From Seiridium cupressi (taxonomy: Eukaryota; Ascomycota; Sordariomycetes; Amphisphaeriales; Sporocadaceae): DNA of 64,000 bases. This document shows, one piece after another, positions 35,729-44,942 of this stretch. The stretch covers positions 62,001-126,000 of the forward strand of contig JARVKI010000083.1 of the NCBI GenBank assembly GCA_036674765.1. Direction: 5' to 3'. Each line of letters starts with the position of its first letter. Position 1 is the stretch's first letter. Under the pieces are notes generated by a model, which had not been told where the DNA came from, did no database searches, and was given only the letters and a program-made list of their open reading frames with translations. The translations under genes were made by a program, and so were the position numbers.

Positions 35729-37075
35729 TCAAAAGTGGTATTATAGCGAGCTTATCGTATAAGGGCCGATATAAGTCAAATATCGAAAATCGACTTGTGA
35801 GTTCTGCAAGAGAGGCAATGGCATTATACTTTGGTGTAAGTTGGAACTCCTTACCTTCGATAATATCTGGGCAAATGAACCATTAAATCATAATTTGAAC
35901 TCGATTTCTGAAAGCAGTCAATACAACGGCTTTTGGAGTTTAGCGTACCGTTGTATATATAGAGGGTAACAGCAATACATTGGTTCCCTACGAGGCTGGT
36001 AGACACTAACGTCGCGGGGTTATGCATGATTCTACTTGTCTCGCATATGTGTTGTCATCTAAAGAAAGGACTCTTTGGTCAATTCTTCGAACAGATCCAT
36101 CAAAAAAATCGCATGCATATCCTTCGTTCCCTGGAACTCGACGAGCCAAGTTCATGAGCTGGGAATTTTGCATACTCATTAGGCCATAACTCAGGCCATA
36201 GAACGACCACAGTAGCATGCTCACACCGAGTCTCACGCGCTAAAGGACATGGCTCGGGTCCAGATACAACACTCAGGTGGCCATAGACACTTGACTAATA
36301 GGGTCGTGATGCGTCTCCAACGGTCCATAAGGAGTATAGTGCTTGCCCCAATAGGGGGTTTGGGCGTCAACGTGAGCTGCATTTCGACCCAGCCCATCGG
36401 TGCAGGGACCTCTAGCGCAAGTTAGCGCCCATTGGCAGGGCCCCTGCCTGTACGTGACCCCTCCACGCCTGACGAACTCACCCAGATCCTCGCCTGTCGT
36501 CATTAAATGCCATGTCTCCTTTCACCTGACCACCAGACTCGCACTCTTCACCATTCATTGCTCATCACTGCTGCCCTGCAAATTCCGCATTTCTCGTTCG
36601 AATCACTCGACACAAACAACAAACGGCTCGTCCGGCCTTTGTTCTGATTGTTGACCAGCAGGCATTAAGCGTCCATTTCCGTCTTTGATACCCCTCCCCG
36701 GACTCTTCTCGGAGTCTCGCTAGGCTTGATCCCCACGAAACCACGTCAATCACGTCCACCGCTCCTGACCTCGAGGGTCTCCTTAGGACAAAAAGGATCG
36801 TCCTTCCCTTCGTCTTTGTCCCCAGGCTCTCGTCCCCCGAGGATTTCATACGTCTCTAGTGCTTCTACAGTACATAGCATAGTCAATATAAACCAGAATT
36901 GATACAACTGTTGCTCGAATACTCACCCTCCCGTCCTCCTTCGCAACCCTGACCATCTCCCCCTCCTCCCTTCGACCGCAGCCTCGCTACGAGTCGGCAG
37001 AAACAAGTATCTAGGTACACAGAAGGCCTACGGCAGGAAACCAAGATAACAGAAACCTGTACATACAGGTCTTGG

Positions 37076-37148
37076 GTGAGCTTACATTAGAAAGGTAGGT
37101 GATACCATGGAGCTCGATGGCTTTGCTAACACATCGCGGCGCTTCTAG
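37076..37148 (+). other. Predicted 5' UTR intron ending at the ATG
   Basis: A GTGAGC donor at 37076, a TGCTAAC branch-like site near 37125 and a CTTCTAG acceptor ending at 37148 define a 73-nt intron that abuts the start codon at 37149. An alternative donor (GTAGGT near 37095) is possible. No transcript data are available. Confidence 0.45.
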
Positions 37149-37970
37149 ATGGCTATGAACGACCAACCAAACATGGCTCATGATGAGCTTGCTGCCATGT
37201 TCTCTCGCAACATGTCTCTGCAACAACGACCTGTCGAACAACAACCCATACAGTCCACAGAGACGAATGCAGAGCCCGAGCCCATTGTTTATGCTTCTGT
37301 ACACTACACCCACTCAGCCCACATTGCTCATGTGCCCGAGCCGGTGATCGAGCGTGAGAGACCTTCCTCCGAGCCCCCGCAGTCCCGCCAGCCGTTGGCA
37401 GAGGACATTCTTCGCCACTACGGTATCAATCCTGGTACCCTTTCAGCTTCTCAGATGGAGCTATTCAAGACGGCAGAAGATTCTCAAAAGGAGAGATTGA
37501 TCGAGCTCTGGCGAATTTGTCCCCCCGATAACACGCAAGAGAACCCCGCCGTGGCGTGGTCGAACACAACGGTCCAGCAGGAAGAGATGCTTGCTCAGTT
37601 GCGGTACGAAAGGAAGCTCCAGGTAGATGCAGAGAAGCAGGCTACCATGAGTCTGGACGGAACCCCTCTGACACCTGTGCAGACTGGACAGGGCGAATGG
37701 GTCGCAACTATTTCCTACATGGAACCATACATGATGTCGGGTTATGAGGAGATGGCAAGGCGGGAGTACGAGGAATCCGCCAGAAAACAGTACGAGGAAG
37801 CGATGGACAAACCCAAGAACGTGTACTCGCACTTTGGATCGGCTGTTGGGGGCCCCACGTACCGTCCGGCTACTGATCCCGTTTACAACAACGACAACTG
37901 GGCCCGGCAACAACAGGAGATGGAAAACCGGTACGGGGCATTTCAGATGGGCGGCGATATGGAGTTATAG
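37149..37970 (+). CDS. Uncharacterised Gln/Glu-rich protein
   Basis: One exon of 273 aa from the ATG at 37149. The sequence is hydrophilic, with Gln- and Glu-rich segments, a central ordered-looking part (EDILRHYGINPGTLSASQMELF, then LIELWRICPP), and a C-terminal coiled-coil-like stretch (EEMARREYEESARKQYEEA). It has no signal peptide and no membrane segment. I recognise no domain. The long CT-rich leader and the probable 5' UTR intron point to an expressed, regulated gene. It looks like a conserved ascomycete protein of unknown function. Confidence 0.75.
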   Translation: MAMNDQPNMAHDELAAMFSRNMSLQQRPVEQQPIQSTETNAEPEPIVYASVHYTHSAHIAHVPEPVIERERPSSEPPQSRQPLAEDILRHYGINPGTLSASQMELFKTAEDSQKERLIELWRICPPDNTQENPAVAWSNTTVQQEEMLAQLRYERKLQVDAEKQATMSLDGTPLTPVQTGQGEWVATISYMEPYMMSGYEEMARREYEESARKQYEEAMDKPKNVYSHFGSAVGGPTYRPATDPVYNNDNWARQQQEMENRYGAFQMGGDMEL

Positions 37971-38949
37971 AGTCCATAGTCTACTCAGGAGGTAGCCACA
38001 TATGTCGGCCTACCTGAAACATCAGTAGATAGACAGCATGTTGGAGGGGCATCTGCATTGCATTCGTTTTTGGGGGCTGTTACAAAGATACACAGAGGTC
38101 TATCTGGAGCTTCGTTAGATCCGTCGAGGTCAGGGCTTCCAGAATTATGTCATTGGACTGGAGTTTAAGGGCCGTCTTTCATAGGATTTTACCATCATCA
38201 GAACCCCCATCCACCCCGTTCTTTCTCCTTAAGTTGTTGACGTCCAGCTGACAGAATGGAATCCCTAGAATACTTCAATCTGCGTTGTCTTGTACAGGTA
38301 CGTCCACACTGAACCCACATGATCGATCACTCTTACCACTTCAAACATCTTGCCGAGTACGTCGGTCCGGGGATACTAGCATTCTCGACAAGGGCACACA
38401 TATTTTCTCATATGCTGGCAAGCTAAGACCCCAATGAAAACTGAATAATCACAGTAACAGTCTTATTAAACCAGACGGACTTCGTAGTATGATATCTCCA
38501 CTAGTCAAATTAGTCTAGTCGAATAAACCAACTTCTTGCATCTTCTATTTATCTTGAGTTGTGAAGGATTCTAAACCATGTCTTGTAGTAAACAGTGCCC
38601 GCAAACTAGTGATTATATAGGTGCGATGTAGAGTAGTTGCTCTCTCGATATAGTCTATTTTTCAATACTTAGTCCATATCGAGTTATTAGGTATTGGTAT
38701 ATTACCGTTGTATAGATACCTTTCATCAACAAAGTTGTCAAGACACATGGAAGTGTCTTGGTCGAGGTTCCTGACATTGTGGAGCTTATCGGTTACGTCT
38801 CAGATGTACATAGCTGGATCGTGTCGGGAGCGAACTTGTGAAACACCTCTGGCCGACAAACTTTGAGACAGTGGCGTTTACACTTAGTTCAGAGCAATAA
38901 CGGCGTTATAGGCACGATTGATTGTCTAATAATCTCTCTCCCGTGGCCG
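37971..38949. other. Intergenic, convergent 3' ends
   Basis: About 1 kb; 38460-38740 is AT-rich and TA-rich. No gene, repeat or RNA is recognised. Confidence 0.4.
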
Positions 38950-39294
38950 TCAAGCTCCCCAGCTCTCACCCGGGCCCCATAAAGTCCGATCCAAAATGTC
39001 TCTCTTGGGATTGAACCAAAGCCCAGTATCGCTTGGATCGTCGTCGTCCTTGAACGCCAAGATGTAACCACATTCCTTGACTATCCGCCGCGACTCGTAG
39101 CACACCTGTGACAGGACCAGTTTGAGATGCCCGCGGTCGAGTGGCGCCAGTTTTAGCCCCGGGTACGCATACACCAGGACGCTGACTTCTCGCGGCTCCG
39201 GGAGCGCCTGGCGCCAGATCGCTTCTCTCAGCTCGAGCGGGAGGTCCATGAATCTGGGAAAGGACGCTGTTGCGAGGTCGCCATTGGCTGCCAT
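38950..39294 (-). CDS. Short 2EXR-domain protein, possibly truncated
   Basis: The ATG at 39294 is the first in the frame and opens 114 codons (MAANGDLATASFPRF). Residues about 13-35 (FPRFMDLPLELREAIWRQAL) are the 2EXR signature seen in the gene at 17178, followed by the usual LSQVCYESRRIVKE and a FNPKRDILDRTLWGPG motif. The frame then stops, whereas 2EXR proteins usually run on for 150-250 more residues. Either the gene is truncated, or a further exon was missed; the downstream sequence offers no clear splice pair. It is the second 2EXR gene of the window, 21 kb from the first and only distantly similar outside the signature. Confidence 0.6.
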   Translation of the reverse strand: MAANGDLATASFPRFMDLPLELREAIWRQALPEPREVSVLVYAYPGLKLAPLDRGHLKLVLSQVCYESRRIVKECGYILAFKDDDDPSDTGLWFNPKRDILDRTLWGPGESWGA

Positions 39295-39701
39295 ACTCGG
39301 TCTAAATGATCTCACTCCAGGTGGACAGTGGAACAATGAATAGTCCACGCAATGCTGCAGATTTGTAACAGACCACCATGCGAACTAAGACAGTTTCTCA
39401 TGTAGAAGTGAGTGTTCCGCACCTGATCATAGTAGAAGAATGTGTGCCGGGCTTGGAAGTCATGATGCGTTTGCTCCGAGGGACTATCTGACGTGGCGAC
39501 TATGGGACGGAGTTAAGGTGACTATTAATGCCACATGTCACGTGACCAAGATACCTGTTTGTTCGATCGTTTGAGAAGAAGCACAAGGATAATGATCGTC
39601 GGATTATATGTCCTCGATGGGAGTTGAATGAGTTTTTGTTATTACTAACTACGCGCCACCGAGGCCCGCTGCAAGAACAAGATTATACATCCACGAAGTG
39701 T
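39295..39701. other. Short intergenic region
   Basis: About 400 bp between the ATG of the short 2EXR gene and the stop of the GH2 gene, both on the minus strand. No feature is seen. Confidence 0.4.
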
Positions 39702-42359
39702 CTAGACTATGGAGATATGGGACTCGACCACATTCTTTCCCCTTATTTGGATGCCTCTGGCAGCTCTATCAGAAGTCTTCACCTCCAACATGATTTTCTC
39801 GTGTGGCCATAGTGTGATGTAATTGTCCGACCAGAAAACAGGCAGGACATCCTCTCCAGCATCATCGACCAGGTTGAGAATGATGAAGAAAGCAGGGACC
39901 TCAGAGTAGTTCTCAACAACCACCTGCATCCTGCCTTCGTCGTGCAACGTTGTGGCCGAAAGCTCAATCTTCGCCGTGCCGAGCTTGTCCAGTGCTGTGA
40001 GGTCTGTAAAATTAGTGATGGGGGTGTAGAACCAGTCCGAATTCTCCCAGTCTAAGGTATCGACCATCTTGGTCAACCAGTACACATTTCTGCTGAGCAT
40101 GCCGCCCCTCTCGTCTGACAGCACAAGGCGCAGGAATACCACATCTGTATTGAAAGCCAGGTCAGGAAGCTTGTGAATGCTCTTGCTCGTATTCGGCTGG
40201 GTTTGTACGTTGACCGTCGTGCCGGCGATGACTTTTCCGTTCAGGTCGATTGCCTCAATCGCTACAGTTCTAGCTCCTCTGCGGTCTAGAGAGTGGTTGA
40301 TTAGATAGACCATTTTGTGAACGTAGTCGTAGGCGACGTGTTCTAGTCTGCTGCCGACCTTTGCACCGAAGTAGGAACCAGCCGGATGGAGATAGTAGTC
40401 GAACAGGTTCCAGTGCAGGCTCGGCCAAGCATTATTGAGCATCCAGTATATCAACCCAGTGGCGGGCTGCTCTGCGTTCCAGTACGCTGAATAGCCCTCA
40501 AATTGGGCGCGTGTGGCTTCGTAATCTAGGATTTGTGATTTCATCAGATAATCATCTAGAGATGTCGGTGCGCCTAGCTTGTTCCATAGTGCCTCATTGT
40601 AGATCTTGCGGTCATAAAACGACGAAACATTTGTTGACATGTGGAAGAGGCCCTTTTCTGGCTCCTTCCATAAGTCATCCATATCTTGTGTCGTCAAGAA
40701 CTTTTCCAGACTGCTAAGCTCTGGCGTACCAACTCCAGCACCCAGTTCGGATCCGAAGCCGAATGCAGCTCCAAGATGGTCCTCGGTGGAGTTGATGTCG
40801 TACCAATAGTTTGGCGGTACCCAGTCGTATGGACCCGCCATCTTCATGCCAGAAGGGCCAAGCTGCTCAGGGTATCCTCTCTTGGATGCGGAGGCAATGA
40901 TGGGATTCTGCCAATTGAAGTCCTCGAATGCTTGAACATAAATTGGTGTCGCCGTATCGTCGGGCCAGTAATCACTGCCAACGAGAAACCCGAGTACGCT
41001 GGGGTGGCTCTGAAGCATCGCGGCTTCGTGCCTCACGCTCGCGTTGGCGGTATTGTAGTCACTTTCAGTCCACTCCACCTTGACGGCAAGGTCTTCATTG
41101 TAAGACCACGCCTCCCACTTGTCGCAGCATTCCCATCCAGGCAACACCATCAAGCCCAGACGATCGGCAATGTCGTAGAGTTCGGGATGCTCGTTCTTTC
41201 CTTCTAATCTTACGGTATTGAGTCCCAGATCTAGCATGTATTGAGCTTGTGTGGTGAATTTGGCATTGTCCCAGCGTAGGAACATGTCTGCCGAATAGCC
41301 TCCACCAAGGACCTGAAATGGATGTCCATTGATGCTGAAAATAGTGTCGTTGTAATCGTTTAGTCGCGAAGTCACTTTGCGGATGCCGAATGTTTTCTCT
41401 GCGCTGTCAGATACAAGGTTATCCACAGACACTGACACATGTGCGTTGTAAAGGGGTTGCTCTCCCCATGCACTCGGCCACCATATTGCTGGTCTTTTGA
41501 TAACAGTCGTCAAATCGAGTTCAAGAGAGCCCAATGGTTCGATTTCGACTGCCTGATCCTGCTGAGTTGAGTCGTAGAGCCCGTCTCGGGATATGGTGCT
41601 CCGTGCCTTGATGGTGATTTTACGAGTTTCCAAATTCCGGACAGTTGCTGTTACCGTCACCGTAACGCCTTTATCCCCTAACGGTAAATCGAAGTCGGTA
41701 CTGATTCGTAAAGTTCCTAGGATGAGGGGCCCTGTCTGCTTGATGAAGACGTCTCGCCAGACTCCTGTGCCCTTGTCCGGAGGATATGGGTTCCAATCCA
41801 CAAAACCCAGCGCAAAGTCGTAGTTGTAATCAGTAGGATACACTTGTATCAGCAGTGCGTTTCTCCCTGATACGTACTCGGTGATATCGTATGTGTGACC
41901 AGCATACGCTCCAACCTGGGTGGTATTGGTCACAATCTCGTGCCCGTTCAGGTATATATCCGCTTTGGAAGTGATACCATTATTCTCAATAAAGAAGTGC
42001 TGTCCCTTCACAGGGTCCAAAGTAAACTCATGTCGGTATAGCCAGGGGACAGAGAACTGAACTCTATCCACATGGTTAAGGTTGTCCGAGAAGAATAGCT
42101 GCGACTCATCGTACACTCCAGCCCCCAGCAGGCATCCCATGAGCGTGCAACGAGAGGCGTTGACGTGGTGCCATGAGGAAACATTCTCGCCTGAGAGGGA
42201 CAGAGCTGCAACATCTGAGTTGACTTTGGAAACGGACTGAATATCCCAGTTGGTGACAAGTGAAGATTGAGCCGGCACTGGAGCATAGCCCGTCGCCGCC
42301 CTAAGCACTAACTGTGAGCCTGTCAACAGCAACCCTGACAGAGTATGCAGCTGCATCAT
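39702..42359 (-). CDS. Secreted GH2 exo-beta-D-glucosaminidase-type glycosidase
   Basis: A single intronless exon of 885 aa. An N-terminal signal peptide (LSGLLLTGSQLVLRAATG) is followed by the GH2 sugar-binding, immunoglobulin-like and TIM-barrel domains, and a C-terminal beta-sandwich. In the barrel, VLPGWECCDKWEAW is typical of the exo-glucosaminidase branch. The acid/base position carries Asp463 in GFLVGSDYWPDD where most GH2 enzymes have Asn-Glu, and the nucleophile is Glu538 in FGSELGAG; the spacing fits the known chitosan-acting CsxA-type enzymes. It should release glucosamine from the ends of chitosan oligomers outside the cell. Mannosidase activity is the main alternative but is less likely given the Asp. 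Confidence 0.88.
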   Translation of the reverse strand: MMQLHTLSGLLLTGSQLVLRAATGYAPVPAQSSLVTNWDIQSVSKVNSDVAALSLSGENVSSWHHVNASRCTLMGCLLGAGVYDESQLFFSDNLNHVDRVQFSVPWLYRHEFTLDPVKGQHFFIENNGITSKADIYLNGHEIVTNTTQVGAYAGHTYDITEYVSGRNALLIQVYPTDYNYDFALGFVDWNPYPPDKGTGVWRDVFIKQTGPLILGTLRISTDFDLPLGDKGVTVTVTATVRNLETRKITIKARSTISRDGLYDSTQQDQAVEIEPLGSLELDLTTVIKRPAIWWPSAWGEQPLYNAHVSVSVDNLVSDSAEKTFGIRKVTSRLNDYNDTIFSINGHPFQVLGGGYSADMFLRWDNAKFTTQAQYMLDLGLNTVRLEGKNEHPELYDIADRLGLMVLPGWECCDKWEAWSYNEDLAVKVEWTESDYNTANASVRHEAAMLQSHPSVLGFLVGSDYWPDDTATPIYVQAFEDFNWQNPIIASASKRGYPEQLGPSGMKMAGPYDWVPPNYWYDINSTEDHLGAAFGFGSELGAGVGTPELSSLEKFLTTQDMDDLWKEPEKGLFHMSTNVSSFYDRKIYNEALWNKLGAPTSLDDYLMKSQILDYEATRAQFEGYSAYWNAEQPATGLIYWMLNNAWPSLHWNLFDYYLHPAGSYFGAKVGSRLEHVAYDYVHKMVYLINHSLDRRGARTVAIEAIDLNGKVIAGTTVNVQTQPNTSKSIHKLPDLAFNTDVVFLRLVLSDERGGMLSRNVYWLTKMVDTLDWENSDWFYTPITNFTDLTALDKLGTAKIELSATTLHDEGRMQVVVENYSEVPAFFIILNLVDDAGEDVLPVFWSDNYITLWPHEKIMLEVKTSDRAARGIQIRGKNVVESHISIV

Positions 42360-43304
42360 TTCAACAGGTCATATACCGACCTCCAATCACAATAATCGTG
42401 AACCTGGACGCATAGCAGGACTGGAGGCGGGAACCATTACCCTGAAATACCCTTCACATGTAATTCGGTGGTCGCTTCCCCGCATGTACGATTACCTTAA
42501 CTGCTGCAACTACCCGCCATTATACTTGGCGCCATGGTACGTTGCACATCGGTTACATGCCGATCATCGTGTAATACGAGCGACCCCGCCGAAGTGTTTA
42601 ACCTCAGCTGAGGAAGATGTGGCCTCACCTGGGGTTAAGGCTACACGTACGATTGAACTTTCAAGATCTGAGGTGGGACCGAACGATTGAGGCGCACACA
42701 TCATTCACACCGAGATTGGCACCGATATCAACATCCCTATTATAATGACGCTGATGTTATAAAATAGCATTACTGTCTATTTGTGCTCACGTTTTCGTTG
42801 TGTAGATTGCTGAAGCTTAGTCGACCGCCTCAAGCGGCGCTTCTGATAATTTCTTCTCCCTAGAATTGTGAGCTGGAACAAATTTGCACTAAGTAGTATA
42901 AGCAATTCAATAGTTCAAGACGATATCGAAGACAACGCATTGAATCTCAGCTTTATCAGCCTAATCAGCCTAGTCTCTATCAAGTGGGCGAAAGCGAGAG
43001 AACACTCGGTGACAGATTGGCACAAGGAGCATCTCGCAACACATGTTGGCTCGATTCCACCCGACATCGCAAATATCCTCCATTTATGAAGGAACCTGTA
43101 TTTAAACCCCGTTATTTTATGTCGACTTGAAGATGAAGCTCCATTGTGTCGTACTGGATGGCAACCCGGAACCGGAGGCCTGTCATGGGTTACATATGAA
43201 CAAAGGATCAATTTTCATGTTTGGTTCTAGATCAAGGTGGAGAACAATTGTAGCACTTCATTCTGGTCCCGGCATGCGCTAGCCATCATAAATATCTAAT
43301 TTAA
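42360..43304. other. Divergent intergenic region
   Basis: About 0.95 kb between two divergent starts, so it contains both promoters. A perfect 12-bp palindrome CCTCAGCTGAGG lies at 42602-42613. No coding sequence is supported. Confidence 0.4.
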
Positions 43305-44748
43305 ATGCTTTGTCGATACCAGGAGCCAAAACCCATCTGTTGCGTTACATCACAGACGAGGTATACTCATTGCGGCGGTGTGTCCACCGATCCGTCCACC
43401 GATATGTCCACAAATTGTAATGGTAGCCTTCGTAATCGACAGAAACTGACGCCTGCAGCCTCTGAAGTGCGAGCGATCTTTCATTACTTTCACCAGGAAC
43501 CAATATACTCTTACGAGCGCATTCTCGGAGAAGGCGCTTATGGTATCGCTTGCCTTCTCCAGGAGTTTCAGCCGGGGGCGTCGCCTCGTAAATTTGTGGT
43601 AAAACGGGGCACTTGGGAGCTTGGGATTGATTCTGTCAAAAATGAAGTCAAGCTTCTTGAGTGGCTGACCGGCGCATCACATATCATCCAGAAAATTGCG
43701 CTTTCCAATATCGACAGTATCGAGGAACATCTCCCCGGACCAACGCTGATCACGGAATACTTGCGAAACGGGACGCTGTCGAATTTCACCGAACGGCTAG
43801 GAGACACTTCACAGAGAGTGCCAAATCGGCTGCTATGGAGGCTGTTTTTATGCTGTCAGTTCGCACAGCGCACGCTGGGATCGCAGAAAAGCTGACTCGT
43901 TTGGCCAAAGTACTAAGGGGATGTGTAGCCTTAGCATTCCCTCCGGGCTGGCCAACCAATACAGATTTGGCACCTGAAACATGGCCCGACGGGATAACTC
44001 AAGCTCTGCAGATTGCGCACAATGATATTCATTCGGAAAATGGTAGATCATTTCGCATTGATAGACGCCGAGATTGCTAACTCCAGTGTTTTCAGTTGCC
44101 TTTGGAGACTTCACAGATGAGAAAGAGCATGATCTAAGTCCTATATTGAAGATTCTTGATTTTGGGTCAGCACGAGTCCATGATCTTTCGAACCCAGAGG
44201 AGTACGTGACTGTTATTTGATTATTTTATATAGCTCATACATAGTTTAGGAAGACGGAATTTGAGTCACGAGATTTTGATGCTACAAATGTTTTTTTTCA
44301 TCGGAAAGGTAGTCAATTCCACCTCGCTCATGCTGTCGAAAGTCACTGACTGCATCTATGCTTCCAGCTCATGTTAGATATGATATATAAACGGGACTCG
44401 GCTGCAGAAGATGGCGATGATACGCACACAATCAGTTTTGGCGGTGGAACATGCAATACTCTGGCTATAGAACTCTTCCAAAGAGGCAGAACAAGGCCGA
44501 TATATCTAAATTTGGACGGAGATCTCGCCATTCTCGTGGCACGTTGTGTGTCAGATAGCACAGCCACTCAACCAGATCTGAAAGAATTAGTCGGCAAGGC
44601 ATCGGAGGCGGTGAGAACCAGAACTTCGGATCATTATCTTGGAATACCCGAAGAAACCGACGATCAGATAAGAACCCTAGTTCAGCAATTATTACATAAT
44701 GTCGACGTCGGGGATAGGAACATACATGCTGATTACGAAATTCCGTAA
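43305..44748 (+). pseudogene. Protein-kinase-like gene broken by one extra base in a T8 run
   Basis: Five exons are readable: 43305..43854, 43911..44042, 44096..44201, 44250..44308 and 44368..44748. The glycine loop LGEGAYG (residues 75-80), Lys100 in FVVK and Glu114 in VKNEVK mark a kinase N-lobe. The hinge is PTLITEYLRNGTL, the catalytic loop HNDIHSEN and the metal loop ILDFGSA. In exon 4 a run of eight T (44291-44298) leaves the frame one base out; with seven T the exon would end in phase 0 and join exon 5, which reads LMLDMIYKR. As it stands, translation stops soon after. So it is either a recent pseudogene or a homopolymer sequencing error. The start could also be the ATG at 43404. Family: fungal kinase-like, partner unknown. 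Confidence 0.62.
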
Positions 44749-44942
44749 GATGAGATCAATTGAGGTATGGATGTAGTGACGGCCATGTAGCTGATAATTA
44801 AGGGTCCTCACCAAAGCCTGAATACTCAAGATGTTTTATGGCAGAACTGTCATTTTATTATCCTGAGCGATATTCCCACGTCGTTGGTGTACAGTACAGA
44901 TAGCTGTTTCTGACCGCCAAGATAGTTATCGTTCAAAACTAC

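Larger units (their letters stand above)
35038..37148. other. Intergenic, AT-rich core and CT-rich leader
   Basis: About 2.1 kb. The 35620-36000 part is AT-rich and contains a small imperfect inverted repeat (listed separately). From about 36500 the plus strand turns pyrimidine-rich, as expected for the promoter and 5' UTR of the gene at 37149. No coding region is supported. Confidence 0.45.

Noticed and set aside
35620..36000. RIP-like AT-rich DNA (mutated transposon)
   Set aside because: The sequence is AT-rich, but no repeat partner or transposase remnant could be recognised within the window.
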